From positions 1 through 64,000 of IMG/VR virus record IMGVR_UViG_3300009182_000039: 64,000 nucleotides of DNA. One strand, written 5' to 3'. The notes under the pieces are model-generated. The model made no database searches. It was not told where the DNA came from and was given only the letters and a program-made list of their open reading frames with translations. The position numbers and the translations under genes were made by a program. Positions 27,764 to 36,291 of the stretch are shown in pieces. The stretch comes from a virus. Each line of letters starts with the position of its first letter. The first letter of the stretch is position 1.

Positions 27764-27806
27764 ATAACCGCTTCTTCGATAAATAGATTATAAGGAGCAG
27801 CACAAT

Positions 27807-28112
27807 ATGCTACTAACATTCACATTAACAACAACTAAACCAGACGGTGTATTATGGTTTCCCGATTTTTCTGAAGAGAATCGGCAGATTGTTACTCGTA
27901 TTAATACCTGGACTAGTTTGCAACCAGGATTTATTAGACAAACTACCGTAGATATAGATGTAAATACCAGAGTTATGACTTTTGAATTTGATTCTGTAGA
28001 AAATTATGCTAATTGGTTTTCATTAAGAAATCAACTACCGGAGCAAAGTATTCGATTTGCGTATATTAGAGCTAATGGCATGACCGTTACAACAAACGAA
28101 ACTTTATCATAA
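27807..28112 (+). CDS. Beta-rich protein of unknown function, 101 aa
   Basis: The 101-residue product (MLLTFTLTTTKPDGVLWFPD ... RVMTFEFDSVENYANWF) alternates beta strands and loops, with no signal peptide. AAGGAG precedes the ATG and a perfect late-type promoter lies upstream, so it may be a minor virion or late protein. It is followed by 108 bases that contain a nested inverted repeat (CCTAG ... AGTATA GCAC TATACT ... CTAGG, 28118-28155) that may end transcription. No family recognised. Confidence 0.65.
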   Translation: MLLTFTLTTTKPDGVLWFPDFSEENRQIVTRINTWTSLQPGFIRQTTVDIDVNTRVMTFEFDSVENYANWFSLRNQLPEQSIRFAYIRANGMTVTTNETLS

Positions 28113-28220
28113 ATTAACCTAGTTCTTTTAATTTTTAGTATAGCACTATACTAGGATATATACTTGTCTCAAAGATGAATAACTTCAAAATTTTTTGAGC
28201 AACTACACTAGGGTACTAAT

Positions 28221-29363
28221 ATGGATGCATTTGACAATTTTCCGCAAGGATATTGGTTAGTCAACAATCAAAAATTTATCAATAAGTACGAAGCATTACT
28301 TTATGCCACAAAACAAAATTTACCGGTACATTATAAATTTTTTAACGAGGTATGGGAATCGTTTGATAGATCGCAACTAGGAAATTTTAGTTTACAAGAA
28401 GTATATAAACAACGAGCACAACAATTAAGAGACAAATACGATTATTTAATTTTATATTTTTCTGGCGGAGCAGATAGTTATAATGTGTTGCGCTCGTTTA
28501 TCGATAATGGAATTAAATTAGACGAAATATGCGTTAAGTGGTGTAATGATACATTAACAGCAAATTCAGTAATTTATAAACCAAATACAACAGAAAAATC
28601 AGCTCGTAACTATTTGAGCGAATGGGATTACGCTATTAAGCCTGTACTCGATGATATTTCTAAAACTTATCCAGAAATTAAAATAGAAATAGTTGATTGG
28701 TTTAAAGATAGAAGTTTAATCGGTAGTGAAGAAATTTTTAAAATAGTTAATCACTGGCACGATGTTGAAGTTCCATCATTAGCTACTTGGTCTCCATCGG
28801 AATTAAAATTAATTGACCAAGGTAAGCGAGTTGGTTCAATATATGGTATTGATAAACCTCAAATTTATTTTGAAGATGATGGGTCAGCTTATATGTTTTT
28901 TCTCGATTCTGCTACAACTATGGGTACTCCAAATCCATGTAATGTATACGGTACTGAATATTTTTACTGGGCGCCAAGTTTTCCGTTAATTACTTTTGAA
29001 ACTGCTAGTGCGGCTATTGCTGCATTTAGAACTGACACTATTTTAAAATCTGCTGTGTTTGATAAAGAAGTTAAAACTAATTTAAGAAAATTTGTTGAAC
29101 GAATACAAATACAACAAAAAAATTTAAGAAGTGTACTGTATGATAATTGGACTAATCGATTTCAAGCATCAAAACCACTAGCTCTCAATCGTTCCGATAA
29201 ACACTTTTGGATTTACAGAAGTCCAGAATTAAAGAATTTTAAAAATAGTTACCAGGATATGATAAAGTTGCATACTAGCCAACTGAGACCCGATATGATT
29301 TATACTGGGCTTACTACAACTATGTATAAATTTATAGCATCTAAAAAATTTTTTATATCATGA
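28221..29363 (+). CDS. PP-loop ATPase, asparagine-synthetase-like, copy C
   Basis: The 380-residue protein is the third member of the family of copies A and B: WLVNNQKFINKYEALLYATK, YKQRAQQLRDKYDY, FSGGADSYNV (SGGADS 81-86), VGSIYGIDKPQI and EYFYWAPSFP. It is more distant than A and B are from each other. It overlaps by four bases the aminotransferase-like gene, so the adenylated product may be passed to a PLP enzyme. No glutaminase domain. Confidence 0.82.
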   Translation: MDAFDNFPQGYWLVNNQKFINKYEALLYATKQNLPVHYKFFNEVWESFDRSQLGNFSLQEVYKQRAQQLRDKYDYLILYFSGGADSYNVLRSFIDNGIKLDEICVKWCNDTLTANSVIYKPNTTEKSARNYLSEWDYAIKPVLDDISKTYPEIKIEIVDWFKDRSLIGSEEIFKIVNHWHDVEVPSLATWSPSELKLIDQGKRVGSIYGIDKPQIYFEDDGSAYMFFLDSATTMGTPNPCNVYGTEYFYWAPSFPLITFETASAAIAAFRTDTILKSAVFDKEVKTNLRKFVERIQIQQKNLRSVLYDNWTNRFQASKPLALNRSDKHFWIYRSPELKNFKNSYQDMIKLHTSQLRPDMIYTGLTTTMYKFIASKKFFIS

Positions 29364-30265
29364 CACCACAAGAATTATTAAAATTAAAAAGTCTTCCGTA
29401 TGGTAGCATTCACGCAATTTCTGATCCTTATATGGAAGCAGAAGTTAATAAAATTATTACCAAAGTTACACGAGACGGATGCTTGAATAACCCTACTATA
29501 CACACTAAATTTTTAAATAGATTCTACGACTGGATTTTAGAAACAAAGAACAACACAATTACAGGATTAGAAAACTTTACTGCTAAAGTAATTACTAACG
29601 GATCAACAGAAGCATTCGATAAGTTTTATTTAAAAAATAAAACTCGTAGACTACGCTATTTTAAAGGCGAGTATATGTATCATGCCGCCGCTAGTAAAAG
29701 TTATTTTGAATTAGCACCGCATATAGACGATGCGCCAATAGATTCCAACGATGTTATAGTAATAAGTTTACCATTTGCCGACACAGGCGGCGAGCATACA
29801 AGAATGAATGAAATATTAACTACTTGTAGCAAGTTGGATGTGCCTGTATTAATAGATTGCTGTTATTACGGTGCGTGTGCCAACTTAACTATGAATTTTA
29901 ATTATAGTTGTATTACTGATATTACCTTTAGTCTAGCAAAAAGTTTTCCTGTAGGTTTTATGCGAGTGGGCATGCGTTTAACTCGAGAAGATAACAATGA
30001 TCCATTATTTGTTTATAATAAGAATAACTATGTTAATCGTATTGCAGCCGCGGTAGGATTAGAATTGCTAAATGTGTATAGTCCTGATTATAACTACAAT
30101 GCCTATCAGTATGTACAAAAATATTTTTGTAAAGAGTTAGGAGTTGAGCCTTCTAAATGTGTATTTTTTGCTACGAGTAAAGACAAATTTCCAGAATATA
30201 ATCGCGGAACAGATTCAAATCGGTTGTGCTTTTCAAAATACTTGTATCAGCAAAAACTGCCGTAA
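29360..30265 (+). CDS. PLP-dependent aminotransferase-like protein (fold type I)
   Basis: The 301-residue protein has the core of class I/II aminotransferases: TNGSTEAFDKFY at 79-90 (cofactor phosphate-binding loop), VLIDCCYYGA at 163-172 with D166 and Y169/Y170 at the pyridine and phenolate positions, and FSLAKSFPVGFMRVGMRL with the likely Schiff-base K194. It is shorter than usual (about 400 residues), lacking much of the small domain. It may transaminate or carry out another PLP reaction on an intermediate made by the coupled PP-loop enzyme. It converges with the minus-strand 2OG gene, two bases apart. Confidence 0.75.
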   Translation: MTPQELLKLKSLPYGSIHAISDPYMEAEVNKIITKVTRDGCLNNPTIHTKFLNRFYDWILETKNNTITGLENFTAKVITNGSTEAFDKFYLKNKTRRLRYFKGEYMYHAAASKSYFELAPHIDDAPIDSNDVIVISLPFADTGGEHTRMNEILTTCSKLDVPVLIDCCYYGACANLTMNFNYSCITDITFSLAKSFPVGFMRVGMRLTREDNNDPLFVYNKNNYVNRIAAAVGLELLNVYSPDYNYNAYQYVQKYFCKELGVEPSKCVFFATSKDKFPEYNRGTDSNRLCFSKYLYQQKLP

Positions 30266-30267
30266 AT

Positions 30268-30951
30268 TTATTTTTGTTTAGCATCATCTAAGTATTTTTC
30301 CCACAGTGGTAACAAACAGTTGTCGTATGATTTTTTAACTCCGATTTCATCTAACCATTTGTATACTTCAGGTGTATTTGAATGTTCTTTAATCGTGACT
30401 GCCGTTTCGTTGGCCGGTAGCACATCAATAACAGCAGTATATATATTTGTAATACTATTATTTTGCGCCCAGTGAGGAATATATCCGTTAGTGTCATATA
30501 CAACACCATCTTCAAAAATATACTGATCATCATCAAAGTACAAATAAGGAGTACTGTCGTGTATTATTGGCAGAACAATCCTACGGCAATATTTAAATAT
30601 GTTATATGGGCCATCTGTATGTCTATGAACTTTATGCCCTGGCGGTAATCTTATGATGCAAGCCCGTACAGTAGAACCATTAATTATTTTTTCTACCTGA
30701 TTTAATAAATTTACCCAACTGTTTTTAAATTCTTCATTTTCGCATATATTAATATTATTAATAGTATGTAGAAAATTGTCAAGAGTTTCGGTATGATTTT
30801 GTAGCCACAAACTATGACAATCGCTAAAATTTTTATTGACTTTACGCCTGGAATCTTGAGCCCATACCATTTCAGGTAGTTCTAATAATGGTTTTTTAAT
30901 ATCAGTAACATTAAGTTTTCCTAATATCTGAACTTTCCCGTCAAGATACAT
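30268..30951 (-). CDS. 2OG dioxygenase, aspartyl/asparaginyl hydroxylase-like
   Basis: The 227-residue protein has KVHRHTDG with H109/H111 and D113, R123-R124-I-V-L-P, and a distal H160 in GYIPHWAQN, then a strand YTAVIDVL. This is the aspartyl/asparaginyl beta-hydroxylase type of 2OG fold. It abuts the stop of the B12-radical SAM gene upstream (no gap) and ends a five-gene minus-strand operon (34669 to 30268) with two more 2OG enzymes and a TctC-like gene. Substrate unknown. Confidence 0.8.
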   Translation of the reverse strand: MYLDGKVQILGKLNVTDIKKPLLELPEMVWAQDSRRKVNKNFSDCHSLWLQNHTETLDNFLHTINNINICENEEFKNSWVNLLNQVEKIINGSTVRACIIRLPPGHKVHRHTDGPYNIFKYCRRIVLPIIHDSTPYLYFDDDQYIFEDGVVYDTNGYIPHWAQNNSITNIYTAVIDVLPANETAVTIKEHSNTPEVYKWLDEIGVKKSYDNCLLPLWEKYLDDAKQK

Positions 30952-32388
30952 TTAATACTCCATAGCTTTATCGTAATATTTACTAATCATTATATCTGTT
31001 AAATTTTGTTCTTTTCTTATTTTGTGTATTTTTTTGTAAGTAGAATTTAAAATAACATCGCGAGTAAACCCTAGATTTTTTAAAGACGAATAATTCCACA
31101 CGCTTGGAATTCTGATTGATCTTGTTTGTTTACGATTATTTTCGCACCAAGCGTGAGCCTGTCTTTCTGTTACAAAATCTGTTTCCCAATCTGGTCCATT
31201 AAATCTGTAACCATATTTTTCTGGTTCTTTTTCAAATTCGCTTAACCCTAATGTAGGCGCTATATACAATTTATTATAATGCCAGTCGTGTACTTTAGAT
31301 TGTATTAACCAATCGTTGGATTCTTCCCAATCTTGTTCTGTTTCTTTACCTAATCCAGCAATCATAGAAACATTAACAATAACATCATCTCCCCATGTTT
31401 CGCCAATGTATGTTAAAAACTTTTTGTTATTCTTAGCTCCCCATCCCTTGCCAATCATAGTACACGAAAGCGGATCAAATGATTCAATTCCAAAATGACA
31501 ACTAGACAATCCAGACTCAGGCAATATTTCAAGTTGCTCCGGCCATATACTTAATAAATCCATTCTAACATACCCAATAAATTCTATTTTAAACGGTAAC
31601 TCTTTAGTCATAGCATAGAATTGTTTAGTTCTTTCCCTGTGCGAGTTTAATGTATCATCTGTGATGTGATAAGCTGTGGTTCCAAATTTTTCGTAGTTAG
31701 ATATAAGAGAATCTCTAATGTTCGACATATCTTTGTTAAAATCATCTTTGTCTTTTCCAATATGTGGATACTGACAGAACTTACATTTAAAAATACAACC
31801 CCGACTAAATTCTAAAGGTAAAGATTCGCCTGGCAAAATAAAATCATTTTCAGCAAATGTCATATTACATGATTGAATATTGTATAAAGTAGTGGCGTTA
31901 TAAATTTTGTTAAGTCCTGGTCCTAGCGTAAAAACAGGAGCTAGTGTGCCTTTAAAAATATAATTACAATATTCTAAAAAAGAATGTTCTGCTTCGCCAT
32001 CAAATATCCCATCTAATTTAAAATTAATTTTTTTATACCCCCCAGACATAAATCCCCTTACCCATTGGCCTCCGGCAACTATTTTAACCCAGGGAAAGTT
32101 ATCCTTGATTTCATTAAGAATATCAAATATTGGTTGTTCACCTTTTGTCATTTGTTGCGGACTTTCTAGCATACAAAATGGAGAATATCCTATTACTTTT
32201 GTTTCGTGCGTTATAAACTTTTTAAACAATGTTAATCTTTGTTCACTAGTCATAAAATATAAGAACTCTAGTACTTGTGTTGAAAATCCATGTTGCCGTA
32301 GCCACCACGCAATTTGGTATGGCCCTAAATATCTTACTTGTCGACCAGGGTCTGTATTAGTTGTTAGTATTACTACTTGCATTAGCAA
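30952..32388 (-). CDS. B12-binding-type radical SAM protein, copy 1
   Basis: The 478-residue protein has an N-terminal Rossmann-like cobalamin-binding-type domain (VVILTTNTDPGRQVRYLGPY, IVAGGQW) and a radical SAM core with C198-IFK-C202-KF-C205. HITDDTLNSH and FGIESFDP fall at the expected strands of the TIM-like barrel. Such enzymes methylate unactivated carbons or rearrange their substrates. It overlaps the upstream 2OG gene by 32 bases (26 if the second ATG is used). It shares layout with the gene at 34705-36246. Confidence 0.87.
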   Translation of the reverse strand: MLMQVVILTTNTDPGRQVRYLGPYQIAWWLRQHGFSTQVLEFLYFMTSEQRLTLFKKFITHETKVIGYSPFCMLESPQQMTKGEQPIFDILNEIKDNFPWVKIVAGGQWVRGFMSGGYKKINFKLDGIFDGEAEHSFLEYCNYIFKGTLAPVFTLGPGLNKIYNATTLYNIQSCNMTFAENDFILPGESLPLEFSRGCIFKCKFCQYPHIGKDKDDFNKDMSNIRDSLISNYEKFGTTAYHITDDTLNSHRERTKQFYAMTKELPFKIEFIGYVRMDLLSIWPEQLEILPESGLSSCHFGIESFDPLSCTMIGKGWGAKNNKKFLTYIGETWGDDVIVNVSMIAGLGKETEQDWEESNDWLIQSKVHDWHYNKLYIAPTLGLSEFEKEPEKYGYRFNGPDWETDFVTERQAHAWCENNRKQTRSIRIPSVWNYSSLKNLGFTRDVILNSTYKKIHKIRKEQNLTDIMISKYYDKAMEY

Positions 32389-32968
32389 TTAATCCTTGTT
32401 GGTCCAAATCTGACACTAAATTATTATAAGATGTAAAATCAGCCGGACCACCTAACAATGTAGTTGTTGGTGTTTTACTAAATGCAGCAAGAGTTAATAC
32501 ATACCTATTTTTTTTACTATAGTTAATTGCCATATGTGGAATTTGAGCATTTAACAGATAAAAAGTCTGCGGTTCGTATTTTAAACGACTAAATCGCTGA
32601 TAGGTAAATTGAGTAATATCCAAATTAATTTCTTTAGGATATTCATGAGCAAAAAGTGTTAGATAGTCATCGTCATCTGTTAATAACAAATTAAATGACC
32701 ACATTCTCCACGCATCTCGATGCCAGTTATATTGATGTTCTGACTCTATTAAAAATATTTTAGCCCCTAAATTATATTTTTTCATTAAATCGTAAATAGG
32801 TTCTCCCTTAAAATAATCTGCTGTCAAATTATGTCTAAGAAAAGTTCTATTACTATCATATAGCTTAACATCTACATGTTGGTAATTGTAATTTAAGTGA
32901 TCCGTAAAAATTGGATGATCTTTCGGAAGTGTGATATTTAATTTTTCAAAACAACTATTGTTATTCAT
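32357..32968 (-). CDS. 2OG dioxygenase-like protein
   Basis: The 203-residue protein carries H83-R-D85 in YNWHRDAWRMW with R88, a core strand WSFNLLL and a distal His in QIPHMAIN followed by NRYVLTLA with its Arg. The order and spacing fit the divergent aspartyl-hydroxylase-like group. It overlaps both neighbours in the minus-strand operon (4 bases with the upstream 2OG gene, 32 with the radical SAM gene). The acidic patch DDDDY is unusual. Substrate unknown. Confidence 0.72.
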   Translation of the reverse strand: MNNNSCFEKLNITLPKDHPIFTDHLNYNYQHVDVKLYDSNRTFLRHNLTADYFKGEPIYDLMKKYNLGAKIFLIESEHQYNWHRDAWRMWSFNLLLTDDDDYLTLFAHEYPKEINLDITQFTYQRFSRLKYEPQTFYLLNAQIPHMAINYSKKNRYVLTLAAFSKTPTTTLLGGPADFTSYNNLVSDLDQQGLIANASSNTNN

Positions 32969-33729
32969 AGTTTATACACAGAGGTAGGGGTGGCTTCTGC
33001 TAATCGCTTATCTGTTTCAGCAGTCCGTAACCCAGTAATCGTTAAATTAGGTCTAGGTTTAGTACTAACATTGGCTGTACTATGCGGTACATTTAATGTA
33101 TCAAAAATGTGTACATCGCCGGCGTGCCATTGATTGTGAAATAAATTGCCGTATGTTACATATTGGCCTGGTTCAAAATCATCTAAATTTACAATAATAC
33201 GAACAATGCGTGATGGATCTCCTGGATTTCTATGCCATAGTTTATCGACGTGAACAGCAAAAAATTGACCGGGCCATTGTACATGAGCGCGGTAACTTAC
33301 ATTTTCTAAACACCAATAATCCACAATCTTTTTAATACTGGAAAACTGATCTAAATAATCTTCTAATACAACATTAGTGTATTCAATGTCCTTAAGACCG
33401 CGAACTTCTCTATCGTGTTCTTCTTGACTAATCATCGGGCTAACACCACCCTTAAATCCTGGACGATTGCCTGACTTAGTAATGGCCGCCCAATCCAGTT
33501 CTTTAGATTTTTCTATAATTTTAGCAACATCAGCAGGATCTATACCTTCAAAATTTCCTAATAAATGAAACCAATCGCCAATTTGTTCTTCTTTAAATTT
33601 ATCAAAATGATAATTACTCAAAGTTTTACTATAATCCCAGGAGCTTTTAAATTTGGCACCATCTTGGTGATTAAAGTCTGCTGGTAGTTGTTTAAATTTA
33701 GTTCTATTAGCATATTGATTGATGTCCAT
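32965..33729 (-). CDS. 2OG dioxygenase-like protein, 254 aa
   Basis: The protein has H160-V-D162 in FFAVHVDKLWHR, then IVRIIVNLDDFEPGQ, a distal H216 in NVPHSTAN and R226 in KPRPNLTITG. This is a full 2OG-Fe(II) dioxygenase set. The N-terminal 80 residues are an added helical/aromatic segment. A perfect minus-strand TATAAATA (33735-33742) lies five bases before its ATG, so it can be transcribed separately from the TctC-like gene upstream. Substrate unknown. Confidence 0.8.
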   Translation of the reverse strand: MDINQYANRTKFKQLPADFNHQDGAKFKSSWDYSKTLSNYHFDKFKEEQIGDWFHLLGNFEGIDPADVAKIIEKSKELDWAAITKSGNRPGFKGGVSPMISQEEHDREVRGLKDIEYTNVVLEDYLDQFSSIKKIVDYWCLENVSYRAHVQWPGQFFAVHVDKLWHRNPGDPSRIVRIIVNLDDFEPGQYVTYGNLFHNQWHAGDVHIFDTLNVPHSTANVSTKPRPNLTITGLRTAETDKRLAEATPTSVYKL

Positions 33730-33734
33730 AATAC

Positions 33735-33742
33735 TATTTATA
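33735..33742 (-). promoter_or_regulatory. T4-type late promoter TATAAATA, leaderless
   Basis: A perfect TATAAATA on the minus strand ends five bases before the ATG at 33729; with T4 late spacing, +1 is the start codon. Confidence 0.6.
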
Positions 33743-33745
33743 CTC

Positions 33746-34669
33746 TTAATTTTTAATCTTAGCTAATTTTTGTTTACTAGCATTCACAGCTTCGATAAAC
33801 GGCTGTGCGCCTGGAGTAGCTTTGATTGTAAAATCTTTTACAAATTCTTCTTGAACTTGTTTGTTACTGAGGTAATTGTTTAAATATTCGCCCCAAAATC
33901 TTACAGCAGAAGGATCTGTGTTTTTGTGTACAACAATACCAAACCCATCATATTCTTTCCACTTAGGAAATTTAGATTCTATTGTTGGAGCATTATATTC
34001 AGGAAGTTTAGCTCTTGTAGTAGCCAACAATCTAAGTTTACCAGCATCTACATGACCTTTCACTAAGGTAAAAGGAACTTGTGCTACATCAACTGTGCCG
34101 CTTAATAAATCGTTGATCACTGGACCGCCTCCCTTATAAGGAACTAATAAAGGTTTGTTTTTAGATTTAGCAAATACAAACAACTGTTCCAACAACATAA
34201 GTTGGCCTGGCGCACCGTAACCAAATTTTATATCGTCACCACGAGCTAATCCTTTAGTGAGATCGTCTATGGACATAATAGATGTTTTTGGATTAGTTAC
34301 AAAAGCACCTATACTGTCGCGGATGCCGCCGATTACTTGTACTTGTTCATTAGGATATTGTAGCGTATAGTTAGCTACTACTCCTACTGTAGTAACTGTA
34401 ATAGTGTATCCGTCTGCGGATGCTGTTTGTAATTCGCGCATACTTACAATCCCGTCTGCTCCAGGTTTGTACACAGCAACTAATTCAATTCCTCTATCTA
34501 TAGAATATTTTTGTAAATTTCTAAAAGTCATGTCTACACCACCACCTGGCGCAAACGGAATAATAACTGTAACTGGTTTTTTGTTAGGATAAAATCCAGC
34601 GGCATTTCCTGAAATAGAAACTGCCATAGCCAAAATAAACGCCAAGGTAAATCGATTTAAAAAATTCAT
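33746..34669 (-). CDS. TctC/Bug-family periplasmic binding protein, copy 2
   Basis: The 307-residue protein has a signal peptide (MNFLNRFTLAFILAMAVSIS, cleaved near GNAAG) and clear Bug/TctC motifs: VTVIIPFAPGGGVDMTFRNL, KFGYGAPGQLMLLEQLF, VPYKGGGPVINDLLSGTVDV, and RLLATT. This copy is closer to the standard family than the one at 25813. Again no transporter membrane subunits are nearby. A CGGAG ribosome site precedes the ATG. It heads the minus-strand group with three 2OG enzymes and a radical SAM protein. Confidence 0.92.
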   Translation of the reverse strand: MNFLNRFTLAFILAMAVSISGNAAGFYPNKKPVTVIIPFAPGGGVDMTFRNLQKYSIDRGIELVAVYKPGADGIVSMRELQTASADGYTITVTTVGVVANYTLQYPNEQVQVIGGIRDSIGAFVTNPKTSIMSIDDLTKGLARGDDIKFGYGAPGQLMLLEQLFVFAKSKNKPLLVPYKGGGPVINDLLSGTVDVAQVPFTLVKGHVDAGKLRLLATTRAKLPEYNAPTIESKFPKWKEYDGFGIVVHKNTDPSAVRFWGEYLNNYLSNKQVQEEFVKDFTIKATPGAQPFIEAVNASKQKLAKIKN

Positions 34670-34704
34670 AATTTCTCCGAATAATAATTTATAATACAGT
34701 TTTT

Positions 34705-36246
34705 TTACAACAAAGTCAAGTACTTTTGAAAGTGGTTTATATCTAATTGTTTGATATATTCTTCGGTTTCAGAAACGGTCATTCCATCAAATGGACGATT
34801 ATTGATTACAGCCGGGAGTAATTGAGCTTTATACTGTTCTGGAAGTAATGATTTAACAAAGGCAAAATTATGTTTACCAATCTTACCTTTTGCTAATTTT
34901 AATTTATTATACTTTTCATGAATTATGTCAGCATCGCGGGTCGCTTCGATAAAATTGTAAGTATCTGTTTGCCAAATTAAACAATCATCTTGAACTACCG
35001 TTCGTATTCTATCACTAATAATTTTAAATTCACTAGTATCCATAATTCTATAACCACTTTCAGCATAATGTTCATCTAAATAGCTAATACCAGTAGTTGG
35101 CATAATATACAAAGGCTTAACAAAAAATGAATGTAATGTTTTGTTTTTGTATTGTTCTGCTAACCACGCATCAAGCTCGTGTGCTGTAGCTGGTGTATCA
35201 TAACGCAAACCAAGAATAAAACTAGCATTAACAAATACATCATCTTTCCACACTTTGTGAATTTTGTTAAGTGTTTCTTCTATACGTTTTACTCCCAAGC
35301 CCTTACCTACTGCTTTACCGCTACGATCATTAATAGTTTCAAGTCCAAAGGAGCAAGCTTCTAAACCCATGTCTTTTAACTTTTGTGTCATACTAGGAAA
35401 CTTCCATAGCAAGTCTAATCGTAAAAAGCCGCCGAATGTAGGTTTAAAAGGTAAGTTGCTAACGGCATCTAATAACATATCTACTTTTTCTTCACTATCG
35501 TTAATAGTTTCGTCGGCAACATAGTAATCAGTTGTGCCCCATTCGTTGTAATTGCGAATTAATTCTTCACGAATGAGATTTTTTTGTTTAGTATAGTCGC
35601 CCATCTTCTTACCAATAAGGTCATACCCACAAAACTTACATTTAAAAATACAGCCGCGGGCTATTTCAATAGGCAAGCCTTCCCCGTGTTGGATTCCATC
35701 CTCGTTAGTAAAATAGTTAAATGTAGAATTAAAGTCATCAAAGGCATAAGTCTTATCTGTGATAATTCTAGGTTTAGTCACAGTATTAAATGTAATCTTT
35801 TCACCTTGTGTAATATGTTTAAGCAATTTTATAATAGCGGTTTCGCCCTGTCCTTTGACTGCGTAGTCAAAGTAATTAAAGTTTGCTAAAAACGCATCGT
35901 TTGCTCCAGTAACTTGTGCTCCACCTAAACATAATTTTATGTGCGGAAATAGTTCTTTTAGTTGTGTGAAACGTTCGCGAGTTTTGTCATTTGTAATACC
36001 AAAGAACTGAGAGTCTTCTAAATTTGCTAGTACTGTGGCCCCAAGCCCGACTAATACTGTACTATCAGAGATAAATTGATTAGCCAATTCATAGAATTGT
36101 TCGTCGGATAACTTTACATATCCGTGTATGACTTTTACAGTATAACCATTTTCTCTCAAATGATTTGCTAGACGGTATACTCCCATACCTTTACCGTGTA
36201 GCGGACGATATATATCGGAAAATAAAATAATGTTATAATTTGGCAT
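34705..36246 (-). CDS. B12-binding-type radical SAM protein, copy 2
   Basis: The 513-residue protein has an N-terminal cobalamin-binding-type domain (NIILFSDIYRPLHGKGMGVY, LCLGGAQVTG) and a radical SAM core with C199-IFK-C203-KF-C206, followed by YYVADETINDSEE and CSFGLETI. It resembles the gene at 30952-32388 in layout and key motifs (RGCIFKCKFC in both), so they are paralogues. Reaction unknown; carbon methylation or ring rearrangement are typical for the class. A minus-strand AATAAATA lies four bases before the ATG, divergent from the Rieske gene. Confidence 0.88.
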   Translation of the reverse strand: MPNYNIILFSDIYRPLHGKGMGVYRLANHLRENGYTVKVIHGYVKLSDEQFYELANQFISDSTVLVGLGATVLANLEDSQFFGITNDKTRERFTQLKELFPHIKLCLGGAQVTGANDAFLANFNYFDYAVKGQGETAIIKLLKHITQGEKITFNTVTKPRIITDKTYAFDDFNSTFNYFTNEDGIQHGEGLPIEIARGCIFKCKFCGYDLIGKKMGDYTKQKNLIREELIRNYNEWGTTDYYVADETINDSEEKVDMLLDAVSNLPFKPTFGGFLRLDLLWKFPSMTQKLKDMGLEACSFGLETINDRSGKAVGKGLGVKRIEETLNKIHKVWKDDVFVNASFILGLRYDTPATAHELDAWLAEQYKNKTLHSFFVKPLYIMPTTGISYLDEHYAESGYRIMDTSEFKIISDRIRTVVQDDCLIWQTDTYNFIEATRDADIIHEKYNKLKLAKGKIGKHNFAFVKSLLPEQYKAQLLPAVINNRPFDGMTVSETEEYIKQLDINHFQKYLTLL

Positions 36247-36250
36247 GATC

Positions 36251-36258
36251 TATTTATT
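36251..36258 (-). promoter_or_regulatory. T4-late-type element AATAAATA (minus)
   Basis: AATAAATA on the minus strand ends four bases before the ATG at 36246. It is part of a divergent pair with 36279-36286. Confidence 0.45.
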
Positions 36259-36278
36259 TTAACATAAATTCACACTAA

Positions 36279-36286
36279 TGTAAATA
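36279..36286 (+). promoter_or_regulatory. T4-late-type element TGTAAATA (plus)
   Basis: TGTAAATA ends five bases before the ATG of the Rieske gene at 36292, divergent from the element at 36251-36258. Confidence 0.4.
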
Positions 36287-36291
36287 CATTT

